A DNA stretch of 64,000 nt from Iris pallida (Eukaryota > Streptophyta > Magnoliopsida > Asparagales > Iridaceae): contig JANAVB010006999.1 in the NCBI GenBank assembly GCA_029216955.1, positions 213,853-277,852 on the forward strand, written 5' to 3'. The position numbers and the translations under genes are program-made. The number at the start of each line of letters is the position of its first letter. Within the stretch, counting starts at the first letter, position 1. The notes under the pieces were generated by a model, which saw nothing but the letters and a program-made list of their open reading frames with translations, searched no databases and was not told the DNA's origin. Below are positions 27,308-38,624 of the stretch, piece by piece.

Positions 27308-28885
27308 TCAGAATTGGCGAAGTATAACCCAATCCCCACTTTGTTTTGCTGTAATATTGTTGTGACTTTTCTTTTGGAGCCGGAATACGAATAGGAGTTC
27401 GCCTTCCTTTACCACCATTGAGACCAGCGTTAAAATAATAGCCCATCTTTTGAATGATATCTTTTGATTGTTGACTATAACGACGTAGTTGAACTCTTCC
27501 GTTATCGTGATTTTCTTCTTCACCGTTGGGCGTGATCTTCTGTTCTGTTCCTTTACTAAAAGTATAGGAAGTTCATCTTTCTTTCTGGAAGGAACTAAGA
27601 AGAAGGATTCCTGCATTTGTTCGAGCAATACTTCGTCTGGGAGAGGTTGAACTACTCCTATGGTAAGTGGTTCGAAGTTATCTAGCATTTCTAAATAATA
27701 TCGAATATAATAAAGAACATCAATATACTGTAAAGGAGATGCTACTTTATTGCTTTGTACATCATCATTTACAATAAGATTCTTAGCCTTAACAGAAGGC
27801 TTAATAAGGTTGATAACCAGAAGAGGAGAGGAAGGACTCTTGGCCTTAACAGAAGGCTTAAGGTTGATAACCATAGGAGGAGAATGAGAAGGTTTGTTAC
27901 GACGAAGGTCGATAACAAGAGGCTCAAAAGAGGTGAGCTCTCTTTGTTCTCTTTCTACAGCAGGAAGCTGTTTGTTATGAGAGAAAAAATGGATAGTCAA
28001 CGCCTGAGAAGAAGAGGGACGAGTAGTACGTCCTTTGACAGAGATTACGAGAACATCTTTTGAAGTATCTTTCTGATCTTCCTCACTATCCATTGCTAAT
28101 ACGACCTTCATGAATTCTTCCTTGTACATCCAAAAATCAGTACAATATGCTTTAATACCCTTGAAAGGATTTAGGTCAGCTACTTCCTTTTGGACCTCTC
28201 CATTGACGTCTACATATTTGAAGCATTGGTGTAGAGTGGATGGTACAATGTTATGCTCATGTAGAAAGGGTCTTCCCAGTAAAGTATTATAAGAGCCATG
28301 ATTGTCGATCACATAGAAAGTAACCTTTGTACGAAGATTGCCTATTTGAACTTTCAGGCGGATCTTTCCCAAAGGTTCACTTCTTCCAGAATTAAATCCC
28401 AGGATTGTCGTGATGGTTGTTGAAAGATTACGTACAGAAATCTTTAAGGCATCTAGTAAAGTCTTTGGCATGATGTTGAGCACAGACCCAGGATCGATCA
28501 AGATGCGATCAACCTTCATAGTATCGACATATCCTGTGAAGTAGAGGGGTCGGTCATGACGATTATCTTTCAGCAACATATCATCTTGCGTAAAGGTGAT
28601 GTTGGGCATCAGCTCCATCACACTATGACAATGAAAGCAAGTTACAGGCTCCTCTTCTGGCTTCTTGAGGAGTGCTAGACAAGTATCAGCTTGCATCAAA
28701 GCTTCACTCAATGTCTCTCGAGTTTCTTTTGAGAGACGCAGTAGTTCAAAAATTGATAACCTTGTCGGGGTATTAGCCAGTAGTGCCAGTATATCAAAGT
28801 TATATGGCTTCTTGAGTCCTAGAACTGGAGTCTTATTTAATACTTTATCAAAACGGACAGGTTGTTTTTCTTTGTCAGCTGTCAT
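27308..28885 (-). pseudogene. pol: Tat protease region of gag-pol
   Basis: A 525-codon open frame on the minus strand. Near residues 125-150 it has VDRILIDPGSVLNIMPKTLL, the retroviral-type protease site with D-P-G-S in place of D-S/T-G. A second strand, GSYNTLLGRPFLHEHNIVPS, follows near residue 205. Upstream are a Leu-rich segment and CFHCHSVMELMPNITF. The C-terminal 250 residues, with three IDLRRNKPSHSPP-like repeats, link to reverse transcriptase. The frame is unusually well kept, but its neighbours are broken, so no polyprotein can be made. Confidence 0.85.
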
Positions 28886-31345
28886 TGGTTTGGGAGGAGT
28901 TGGTTCTACTGGAGGCGATGAAGCCGATGGAACATTGACAGCAGGAGAAGATGATACTGGAGGAGCCTCTGGAGCTAGAGCAGGATTCTCCTGGCCTTCT
29001 CAATAATCTCTTAGGTAAAATTTTCCAGACCCGGTACCAGTTAAGGCCTCTTCTTCAGATACAGGTTCGAAGGATACCATATTGCAACTCTTTGCCTTGC
29101 TTCTGGAAGGTTTCTTTTGAAAAGAGTTCGTCCTGTAACACAAACAAACCCGAGATTGGTTATGTGAAAGGCATAGAGAAAGAGGTACATGAGATCCTTT
29201 TCCATGATTTAAGCCGGGAGCCTTTTGTAGATCATATCCCATCTTTGTCATTAGTTCACGAGACTGTGGACTATACAGATGGAAAGATGGTTGATATTTG
29301 GCTTTGATAGTATTGTCTCAGAAGTGGATAAAGAAAAAGGATCTGCAGCAGAAGTGAAAGTAACAGTTAAACATGCATGATAGTATTCACTCAATGAAGT
29401 CATGTGACATGACTTGTATTTGGTTGCTTTCTTGGACTTTGTGGATGAAGAAGGTACTTCAAAGTTAGCCACCAAATCGGAATAGGTCTATATAATCTCT
29501 TCCTTATCAGTAGACAGAGTAACAAGACCATCAGTTTGGACAGGTGGGAGATTAACAATCTCCAAAGTGGTTCTCGGGATGGGAATGACACCATCATGCA
29601 CAAGTTGAGCTGGAAAATTGCCAAACTGTAGAGAGAAGACATTAGCTGTTACAGTCTTTTCGTCTTGTTGGAGAGTAATTGTGCCAGAATTAACCATCTC
29701 CTGGATCTTGCCTTTAAGCACATAGCATGCTCGAGTCGGATGTCTGATAAATCTATGGTAAATACAATATTTGGGGTGGTCAGTTTTACCTACTTCATCT
29801 GGCCGTTTTGCCTCTGGCAGTTAAAGTTTATTGCTCTTGATCAAACAGTTAAAGATACTCATGACATCGTTTTCATCAAAAGAATATTCTTCTTTCGAAC
29901 GTGGTACCTTCTGTGGTGGTGCCGTTGGAGTAGGTGTTGATTGACCTATGTTCACGACTAGAGTTTTTTTGCCTTTGACATTGATAGCCAAAGTCTCTTT
30001 ACTCTTGCAGTTGTTCTGACGGCCACTATTATTAGGTGTAGCATATTCATCTTTGTCAAAATTAGACATCCGAATACCTAATTGTTTGAACTTGTCAGCA
30101 CTTTCTTCTGCCGCTTTAGCATTCACTATGAATAAAGGCCAATCCTGGAACTGTGTTGATCCGGCCCACCTGCTGATTATAGGCAACAGGTTTGATTTGC
30201 ATGTGTCTATAGTCAGAGCATCTGGAGTTCCAAGTGGCATTTTGAGTGCCTCACGGCGGAATCATTCAATGAACCTTTCAATTGTTTCATTGTGTCGTTG
30301 TTTAAATTTAATTAGAGCAGACATAGCATGTCATTTGTTCCCTCATAAAATTATTTTAGGAATATTTGTTTGAATCCAGAGAAAGAGGTTATACAACCAT
30401 CTGGCAAACTATGGTACCAGTCGTAAGTTGTACCTACTAAACATTCGACAAACACTCTAGTGAGTAGAGCGTCATTTGGCTGGAGTTGATCAGTCATTAC
30501 CTCAAAGTGATTGAGGTATTGACTTGGCGATATGCTGCCATCAAATAGCATAATAGTAGGGGGTTTATACTTGGGGGGAAATTGGACTTCTTTCCATTCT
30601 ATGGGATAAGGCTGCTTAATCCCAAGCTTCTCCAAGCCGTCTTTCTGTTTGAAAGCTTCAAATTGAGTGCGTAAAAGTTTTACGGCCTCATTGGTATCTT
30701 CCGATGATTGTGGAGCAGTGGATTGGTTTGATATGTTAGGAGGGGGTACTGCATGATAAGTACCACCCCCAGCACCAGATTGACTTGGAATAGCCTGCGC
30801 AGGTATGGAAGCGGTGTGAGGAGACTGTACCCCCAGATCAATATTGATGGGAGCTGGTGTTGTTACAGGTTCTTGAGTCAGAACCAGATTCACAACCGGT
30901 AGAACAGTATGTTGTACTATAATCACAGCATGCATGCATGTCATTATCTCAGCCATGTTCTTCAAACTAGCCTCCAAAGCAGCAATTCTCTGCTCTTGAT
31001 TGTTAGAACTGGAAGCATCTTGATCTTCTGTGGCGACATAAGCAGTCACTTCTCTAGCTATTGAAGACGAGCTAGTGGAAAATATGGTCCTTCCGGAACT
31101 TTCACTATCAGCATCAAAGTCATATAAGGAATCACCACCAGAATAAGTGATAGGGATGTCCTGTTGACTGAGAAAATCTTGGTTGGAATCAGGAAGGTTC
31201 CTTTGACCGATTGTTTCTTGGTCGGAAGGAAGATTCCTTTGATCGATAGTTTCTTGGTCGAAAGGAAGATTCTTTTGACCGATTGTGTCTCGGCTTCTTG
31301 ATCTAGTATATTGGTATAAACCTTCGCCAGATTCATCAATCTGAT
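28886..31345 (-). pseudogene. gag: Tat gag, broken
   Basis: N-terminal part near 31330-31180 has a short tandem peptide (DQETIGQRNLPS variants, three copies) visible after a frameshift. The intact stretch 31049-30351 starts MTAYVATEDQDASSSNNQEQ, has a coiled-coil-like EQRIAALEASLKNMAEIMT, and the capsid core KYKPPTIMLFDGSISPSQYL, then NDALLTRVFVECLVGTTYDW and LPDGCITSFSGFKQIFLK. Later frames carry 30240-29821 and the HPTRACYVLKGKIQEMVNSG element near 29720, the usual Gag C-terminal motif of Tat elements. At least four frameshifts or stops. Confidence 0.82.
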
Positions 31346-32771
31346 CTAGTTATTGTTGACTGGGATTGCGGGATGCATTACGTCTCGGGGGTTTTCCACC
31401 CCAGTGCTTCGAGATGCCATATTGATAGAAGCATAGAGTAGTTCATCTTCGTCCACTAGGATAGGCCCAAGAGTCTGAACATAGTTTAAACGGTCAAAGA
31501 CAGACCGCTTGGCTGACTGACCGCAGCATTTGATGACAACTTTATGGCGGTGATTGCAATGATGTTCTTGCTGTTGGACCACAGCTGGACGGGATGGCTT
31601 TGCAACCTTCCGCTTCTGTATCAAGAGTTCACGGAGATCACTAACAGAACGAGAAGAAGTTGCATGAATGTAGTCCTTGACGATATTCGGAACATGGTTC
31701 CTATTCTTGAGGTGTCTCACACCTTGAGTGTACAAGGACGTGCTAAGCTGGTTAGCATAAGTCACAGGATTTTTTACCTCAGAATTCTTCCTCTGGCGCA
31801 AGTTAGCAACTGGTGCAGGTTGCGCTTGATACATCTTGTGTTTTCCCGAGGTTGACCCTAATAGACACTTGTTGATATAGGTGCGCAAGTCTGATACAGG
31901 TGCTACTTGTGCATCTATTTGAGATACTAGCAGTTTGCCTTGTCGAGATCTTGATATACATAGGGTCGGTAGATACTACCCTAACCTTTTTGGAGTAGGC
32001 AGAATCCCCTTTTGCGTGGAAAGTTCATTCTGAATAGAACACCTCTTCCTGACAGAGATTTGGTTGTCTTTGTTAAGGATAGTAGGATTTCTATCTGAAT
32101 CCACTTTTGTGCTGAGAGGCGCAAAGGCGCAACCAGCAGTATATTACACCCAGTCAGCGACTCGAGCAGAATGAGGAAAAGCCAAAGAGCGTTTTCCTTG
32201 ATTTAGTAATTTCCCAGTAAGTTTCTGACTTGATGACGAAGAGGGAACCACTAAACAGTATTTCCCTTTATGTTGCGCCAATGTAGAAATATGCGCAGGT
32301 TGCGCCAGAGCAGGAACAGGCACAAGTTGTGCCAGGAAAGAAAAGGCCAAAGGGCGCTTTCCTTTGTTTTGTCCAGCAGAGGTACTGGACATATTTTCCT
32401 TCGAGTTCAGAACTGGAGGAGCAGAGGAAGTAGCCAAAAGGCTCTTTCTCTTAGGTTGCGCCAGGGCAATGATGGGCGCAAGTTGTGCCACAGCAGGAAC
32501 AGGCACAGGTTGCGCCAGGGAAAAAAGGCCAAAGGGCACTTTTCTTTGTTTGGACAGCAGTGTGTCGAGACGAAGTCTCCTTCGATTTCAGAATCGGAGA
32601 AGTTGAGGGGTTAGCCAAAAGGTTGTTTCCCTTATGTTGCGCCAGGGCAGTGATGGGCGCAAGTTGTGCAGAGGCAGCAGGTTGTGCCGTCGAGGACTTA
32701 AGAGTCCAGACAGTGCGCGTCTTGCTTTTAGCAATGGCAGTAGTACATTTGGCACCCCCAGCATTGATCAT
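31346..32771 (-). pseudogene. Tat leader reading frames (Ogre-type ORF1 or extended gag N-terminus)
   Basis: Minus-strand frames between the primer site and gag. The first begins MINAGGAKCTTAIAK at 32771 and runs into a Pro/Ala/Gln-rich repeat (PVPALAQPAHISTLAQHKGK and two further copies at about 190-bp spacing, 32640-32250). The last, 31888-31346, holds LRELLIQKRKVAKPSRP and KRSVFDRLNYVQTLGP, ending NPRDVMHPAIPVNNN. Function unknown. Ogre/Tat elements commonly have an extra reading frame upstream of gag, so I infer that origin. Frameshifts separate the parts. Confidence 0.6.
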
Positions 32772-32874
32772 GGCCTCATAGGTCGTATGGTCGACTTGAA
32801 CGACCAGGGTCTTCTGCGTCTTTCCGATCGACGCGGTATCACATTAAGTCGTCACTTTCTCGTCAAAGGAGAAA

Positions 32875-32896
32875 GTCGTCCCCAGCAGAGTCGCCA
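32875..32896 (-). promoter_or_regulatory. Primer-binding site of minus-strand Tat element
   Basis: On the minus strand TGGCGACTCTGCTGGGGACG, the primer-site type reported for Ogre/Tat elements (tRNA-Arg primer, from family knowledge). It lies 8 bases inside the inferred LTR end at 32904. Confidence 0.8.
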
Positions 32897-32903
32897 TTTT
32901 ATT

Positions 32904-33902
32904 TGCGAAAAAAAACAAAAGAGGTTCGATTTCTACAAACTGAGAAAGAGTACAAAAAGGGTACAATTGATTTCTGGAGAGTACAACTATAGGAATCTGA
33001 TCAAAAGACGATCACTTTATCCCTTGGACGATGTGATATTGAAGACACGAGCCTCTGGAGGATGCAACAACACTTTAGCAGGAGATCATGATCCTTCGTG
33101 ATGCCTTGAGACTGATTTGAAACTCCATTTATAGAGTTCTGGAAATAACTATTTAGCAGTTATTCTGGGTTGCGCAAGATCTAGGTTGCACGTCTGTTCA
33201 CTTGCGCGAACGATCACCAACTGTTGTGGATGCGTGGCATCGTTTGATTGAGATGCGCATGGTCATGGACAATGTAGTGGACACGTTCTGCGAAGTTAGT
33301 GGCTTGTATGCCATGTCACCATGTTCTGGATACTGTTTGATCACCTTACACCAGCTTCATCAGGTTGCACGGGGGCACAATGTAGCAACTTGCGCGAGCG
33401 GTTGCACCAACTGCTGTAGACACGTGGCATCATTTGAGTGAGATACGCATGGTCGTGTGCAATGTAGTAGACATGTTCTACGAAGTTAGTGGCTTGTGTG
33501 CCACGTCACCCTGCTCTGGACGATCACATTGCACGAGCTACATCAGGTTGCGCGGGGGCACAATGTAACAACTTGCGCATGGGTTCAACCTCACGCAACC
33601 TGACACGTTGCGCAAACTGCTAGCTGTCATAAAATCTGCCCAAATCTCCTCGAGCGCCGTGTTGCGCGGGATTTGAATGTGCTGTCAGTTGTCAGGCAAT
33701 GATGATGCTGTTATAGCTTCTCGAGGAGATGCGCCACGTGGCTCTCGCGCAACCTGAGGTTGGTGCAACCCGAGATGGGCGCAACCTGATGTAGCGCAAC
33801 TTGATGTAAGCGCAACCTGATATGGCGCAACCTATTGATATGATGTATCTTAATGAAATAACTTCTGGGTCAGTAGCATAGCTTAATTTTTAGCCTCTAC
33901 AA
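32904..33902 (-). repeat. 5' LTR of minus-strand Tat element
   Basis: Inferred from TG...CA ends (minus strand TGTAGAGGCTAAAAATT at 33902 and ...CGCA at 32904), next to the primer site. It is about 1 kb and rich in dispersed GCGCAAC/TTGCGC words (33170-33840) plus two related blocks of about 240 bp containing GACACGTTCTGCGAAGTTAG-like sequence (33270 and 33465). The opposite LTR was not found, so the boundaries rest on end motifs only. Confidence 0.6.
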
Positions 33903-35750
33903 GCTCAACGCCTAGGCGCACAATAGGAATCTCGTTTTGAATTACGAGAACCCCCTACTAAAGATGAAGTCGAGCAGATCGACCTCGGGGATGGATCTTC
34001 ATCCAAACCTATTTTTATCAACAAGAGCTTGGCATGAAAGGACCGAGAATCTTTGGTCCAACTAGTCAAAGAATACATCAACGTCTTCGCCTGGAGTTAC
34101 GAAGGCATGTTGGGGCTCGACCCACAAGTCGCAGTGCACAAGCTTAATATCTGACCTGACGCTAAACCCATTAAGCAGCAACAGCGATGCTTCCGTCCCA
34201 ACATTATGGACGCTATTGACAAAGAAGTAGATAAACTCCTGGCCAACGGGATTATTCGCGAAGAGCAACATCCGGAGTGGGTAGCCAACGTCGTCCCCGT
34301 CACCAAGAAAAACAAAAAGATCCGGGTCTGTATTGACTTTCGGGACCTCAACTCGGCTTGCCCGAAGGACGAGTTTCCACTCCCGATCACTGACGTAATG
34401 ATCGACAATACATGTGGCTTCGAGCGCATGTCCTTCATGGATGGGTACTCGGGTTACTGTCACCCTCATTTCCCGTATTTCCCGTATTTCATATTTATAC
34501 TCGTATCTGGATTTTTGGCATGTATTTTATTTTTCTCAACTGGTAGAATTTCGGTATTTCTCGTATTTTCGGTTTTGACTTGGCTCGGTTTTAATTGGTT
34601 TGGGTTGGTTTGGTTTAATGTGTATTGGAATACCTTAGCTTATACTTTACCCTCAACACGACACAACCCACCCTCTTTATAATCCCCACCTAACACTCTC
34701 TCTCTTCATTACTTCCTCCATAAATTTTTTCTTCTTCTTCTTCCTCCACACAACTCTCCCAACCCATAGGCAAGAGCACCTTGCCACCACATGAGAACCC
34801 TATTTTATTTGTCCATTTGCTAGATTAGGGCATGGTGATCAACATTAGAACTTGGCTTTTTGTGATTTGGAGTCTCCATTGTTCTAGATCTAGGTTTTCT
34901 TTATTTTCGGATTTACATGGGCCACCACTTAAACCATGTCATGCCCCAGAACCAGAATACTGGAGAGCGGGGGCAGACATAGCCAGCTACGTATGGTGAG
35001 ATGGATTCCATTTCATTATACGTAGCTGGCTATGTCTGCCGCCGCTCTCCAGTATTCTGATTCTGGGGCGTGACAGTTACAAACAAATCAAGATGTTCCC
35101 AGACGATGAAAAGCATACGTCGTTCAGGACTCCGAAGGGGGTTTACTGCTACACAGTAGTGCCCTTTAGCCTGAAGAATGCAGGTGCCACATACCAAAGA
35201 GCTATGAGCACCATCTTCCGCCAGTACCTCTGCAAAACAGTCGAATGCTATATTGACGATATCATCTTCAAGAGCCGTCTTCGAGGCAATCACCAACAAG
35301 ATCTGAAGACGGTCTTCGATCTCATGCGGGCGCATCAGCTCAAGATGAACCCCGCCAAATTCTTCTTTAGGGTTTCCAGTGGAAAGTTCTTAGGATTCAT
35401 TATCACTGCAAAAGGCATCCATGTCAACCCCGAGAAGACTAAAGCCATCCTTGACGTGGACCCTCCGAAGAACCTGAAAGAACTTCGAGGCCTGCAGGGA
35501 CGTCTCGTATATATCGAAAGGTTTATCGCGAACCTTTTCGGGAAATGCCAGCCCTTCACTAAGCTTATGAAGAAGGGAGTCTCCTACGTCTGGACAGAAG
35601 AATATCAGAAGGCCTTCGACGACAATAAAGCTTATTTGACGAGCCCCACAGTCTTGGTGGCGCCCGTCGCAGGCAAACCATTTTTGCTCTATGTCTGCAC
35701 AATGGACCATTCCCTTGGCGCTTTGTTGGCCTAGAACAATGATGCAGGCC
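33903..35750 (+). pseudogene. pol: Tat reverse transcriptase (plus strand), split by a rearranged LTR
   Basis: Linker with VKEYINVFAWSYEGM (about 34065), stop codons near 34036 and 34153, then KQQQRCFRPNIMDAI, GIIREEQHPEWVANVVPVTK (about 34250), IRVCIDFRDLNSACPKDEFP and MSFMDGYSGY. A 618-bp insertion plus duplication (34458-35080) follows. The frame resumes KQIKMFPDDEKHTSFRTPKG (35081), FSLKNAGATYQRAMSTIF and catalytic Y-I-D-D-I-I-F-K-S (about 35252). It ends FLLYVCTMDHSLGALLA before TAG at 35732. Excising the insertion and one duplication copy would leave the frame intact, so the insertion is the main lesion in this domain. Confidence 0.9.
34458..35075 (+). mobile_element. Rearranged LTR of the gag-only family with palindromic end
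   Basis: 618 bp, TGTCACCCTCATTTCCCG...GGGGCGTGACA, flanked by GTTAC at 34453-34457 and 35076-35080, so it transposed as one unit. The first 450 bp match the start of the family LTR. At 34917-34980 a segment lies inverted: GGGCCACCACTT (primer-site side), then TGTCATGCCCCAGAACCAGA, the LTR end reversed. It then folds onto the true LTR end at 35015-35075, giving a hairpin of roughly 140 bp. Most of the 2.7-kb LTR is missing. Confidence 0.88.
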
Positions 35751-36487
35751 ATGAGCAAACCATCTACTACCTCAGCAGGACAATGATCGGGGCCGAACAC
35801 TGATACAACCCCGTCGAAAAGGAGTTTCTAGCTCTGGTGTTCGCCATCCATAAGACTCGCCATTATGTCTCGGGACAGACAATTCATGTCATCTACCGAG
35901 TTAATCTGCTCAGACTTCTCATGACAAAGTCGGGAGCGCTAAATTTCTGATTAGCTACGAGGGCGATACTATTGACACCATATGACATGCTATTCGTCCC
36001 ACAAAAGACTGTCAAGGGCCAAGCACTGGCCGACTTCCTAGCCGCGCACCCAATTCCGGAATCATCCAGACCCTATGAAGACATTCATAATGAAGTGCGA
36101 GAATCAAACATTACCAAAGAGGACCAGGTTTGGCTAATGTTCTTCGATGGTGCTTCAAGAACAGGCCCCAAAGGCCATATCATCGTAGGAGTGGGAGTAG
36201 TCCTGATCTCCTCCGACAAGCTGGTCTTCCAACGTGCCTATTCCCTTTCAGAGCCGTGCTCCAATAATGTTGTAGAGTACAATACCCTTATCATGGGACT
36301 CCAGTTAGCAAAACAGTTGAGGGTAGAATGCCTCGAGTCTTACGGCGACTCAATTCTCGTCATCAATCAAGTTCGAGGACAATACGAGGTCCGCCATGAA
36401 GACCAGATCTCTTATCACATAGCAACGTTGGACATTATCTCAATCTTTGCTGAATTCTTCATAGAACATGTACCTTACAAAACTTAG
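35751..36487 (+). pseudogene. pol: Tat RNase H plus archaeal-type RNase H (plus strand)
   Basis: RNase H remnants YYLSRTMIGAEH (about 35767) and NPVEKEFLALVFAIHKTRHY, a stop near 35948, then an open frame at 35972 with MLFVPQKTVKGQALADFLAA. The second RNase H begins WLMFFDGASRTGPKGH (about 36130), with VVEYNTLIMGLQLAKQLRVE and YGDSILVINQV (about 36340). The D/E/D acidic set of the second domain is visible. It ends at TAG 36485. Confidence 0.87.
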
Positions 36488-36555
36488 AAGTTGACGCTCT
36501 GGCCGGCCTCGCTGCCTCATAAGCAGTACCGGTCGGTACGTAACACTTCATTATA

Positions 36556-37902
36556 GTGGTGGGCCGGGATTTGGCATGCCCCAGAAACAATTTGTGCATA
36601 CGGACAATTTATGTCATCGATACAGACACCAGCATCAACGTCAGAGACTGGAGGTTTTCGTTCATCTACTTTGCCATCTACGGAATCCTCTGGAGGACCC
36701 AAAAGAAGCAGTCTCAGTCAGAAGGAGCTCGCTCCGGTTCTATTACGATACGGCCACTAAAATTCTGTACTGCCGCTCCTACAATGGACTTCTCCTCTGA
36801 TGCCTATCAAACGAAGAAGCAGCCAAAGCTCTTCGAGAAGCTCATGATGGAACATGCGGAGCCCATCAACCAGGTCCTAAGCTACAGGATCGACTTCGAC
36901 GTATGGGCCATTACTGGCCCACCATGATGGACGACGCTGTCGAGTATACAAAAAAATGTCGTACTTGCCAGCTACACGCCGACTTCATCCACAGACCATC
37001 AGAGCCTCTACATCCTACGGTCGCCTCTTGGCCATTTGAAGCCTGGGGCATGGACATAGTGGAACCAATCATCCATCCCTCATCCAGGGGTCACCGCTTT
37101 ATCCTAGCAATCACCGACTACTTCTCTAAATGGGCAAAAGCAGTACCATTGACAGAGGTAAAAAGCTCAAAGGTGATCAGCTTCATCAAGCATCACGTCA
37201 TCTACCGTTTTGGGGTACCCCGGAGGATCATCCACGACAACGGTCCATAATTCATTAGCCATGCGTTCAGTAGATTCTGTGACAAGAATCGTATTCAGAA
37301 AGTGGCATCAACCGCCTACAATCCGGAAGCAAACGGATTGGCTGAAGCTTTCAATAAAACCATCGTCAAGCTACTCAAAAAGGTCATGTCATCCAACAAG
37401 CGCGACTGGTCGAGAATCTCGGTGAATGCCTTTGGGCCTATCACACGATGGTACGGACCCCGACGGATAATATACCATTCTCTTTGGTCTATGGAGCGAA
37501 GCAGTACTACCTCTAGAGATCCAGATACCCTCACTCCGAGTGGCGATCATGAACCAGCTGATGGAAGAGGACAATCAATGTCACCGTCTGCAAGAGTTGG
37601 AAGCGTTGGATGAAAAATGCCTCTTGGCTCAACAGCGCATCGAACTTTATCAAGCCCGCATTTCACAGGCTTTCAACAGAAGAGTCAAACAGAAGACTTT
37701 CCAAGTAGGCGACCTAGTTCTGGCAGTCAGGAGACCGATGGTGATGACTCACAAGACACCGGAAAAGTTTGAATCCAAATGGGAAGGTCCCTTCATCATA
37801 GAGACGGTATACTCAAATGGTGTTTACCGTCGCGCTCAACCTAATGGGGACTTGTTCATGATGCCCATCAACAACAAGTTTCTAAAGAAGTATTTTTCCT
37901 GA
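36556..37902 (+). pseudogene. pol: Tat integrase (plus strand)
   Basis: Zinc finger end YTKKCRTCQLHADFIHRPSE (about 36943). The core has D in EAWGMDIVEPI, D in GVPRRIIHDNGP (TAA follows at 37248) and E in NPEANGLAEAFNKTIVKLLK (about 37320). Frameshifts follow near 37420-37540. The C-terminal part 37540-37902 is open: ELEALDEKCLLAQQRIELYQ, FQVGDLVLAVRRP and FESKWEGPFIIETVYSNGVY, ending KKYFS-stop. All three catalytic acids remain, but the gene cannot be translated whole. Confidence 0.9.
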
Positions 37903-38620
37903 CATCTTTCAAAATGTACTTCCCTCTCCCTAGCAAAGGAATTTGTGAACCTGGTAACCAAGTTCACTCTCCTTCTTTGACAATCAAGTGCTTCTGGAAC
38001 CCAGTTGTTCCATTGCATCCCCAGTAGGAGAACAACCATGTCCACATCACCTCTGAGTTGCTTGTCTACACCCCACAAAGCAGAATTCTATACTACGTAG
38101 GATCATGCTCATTACTATGTTTACCATGTCCACATTACCTCTGAGTAAACATCCCATACAAAAATTTCTGCGTTGTTGCACGTCAATCATAGAACATACA
38201 CGTCCACATCACCTCTGAGTTGTTCTATATATCCCTACCGAGTTCACTCATACCATGTCCATATCATCTCTGAGTAGGAAAGCTCTATCATTAACCCATA
38301 TTTACCACGTCCATATCACCTCTGAGTAAATATGTCAGTTTCCTCCTTTCGTAACTTATTATCTATACCTAGAAACCAAGGTGCAAGAAAGATAATAGGT
38401 CCACCCAAAAAAATCAAAGATTCATCACAAGAATGAACAAAGCAAAAGGATCTTTATTTCTTCATTAAGCAGAAAGTAAAGGATTACATCGACATCAAAA
38501 AGAAGCAAAACACAAATTACATCTTCAGATCTCAAAAGACAGATAGAAATACTAAAACAAAATAGGGACATTGACTTTATTCATATTCCCGGAAACGGCA
38601 ATTGCAAGAAAACCAAATGA
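37903..38620. repeat. Spacer behind pol with short dispersed repeat
   Basis: No gene. Five copies of CATGTCCACATCACCTCTGA-like sequence occur at about 38036, 38122, 38199, 38251 and 38306, unevenly spaced. 38400-38620 is A-rich. Confidence 0.75.
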
Positions 38621-38624
38621 ATCC

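Larger units (their letters stand above)
23141..33902 (-). mobile_element. Ty3 Tat-lineage retrotransposon, minus strand, 3' end lost
   Basis: From right to left: LTR (32904-33902), primer-binding site, leader reading frames, gag, protease, reverse transcriptase, RNase H, a second archaeal-type RNase H, and the integrase start, which a CACTA end truncates. Dual RNase H and TGGCGACTCTGCTGGGGA as primer site are Tat/Ogre-group traits. It is interrupted by an 826-bp solo LTR and a 533-bp hAT MITE. It appears to sit inside the pol of a plus-strand Tat element that resumes at 33903. Confidence 0.85.
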
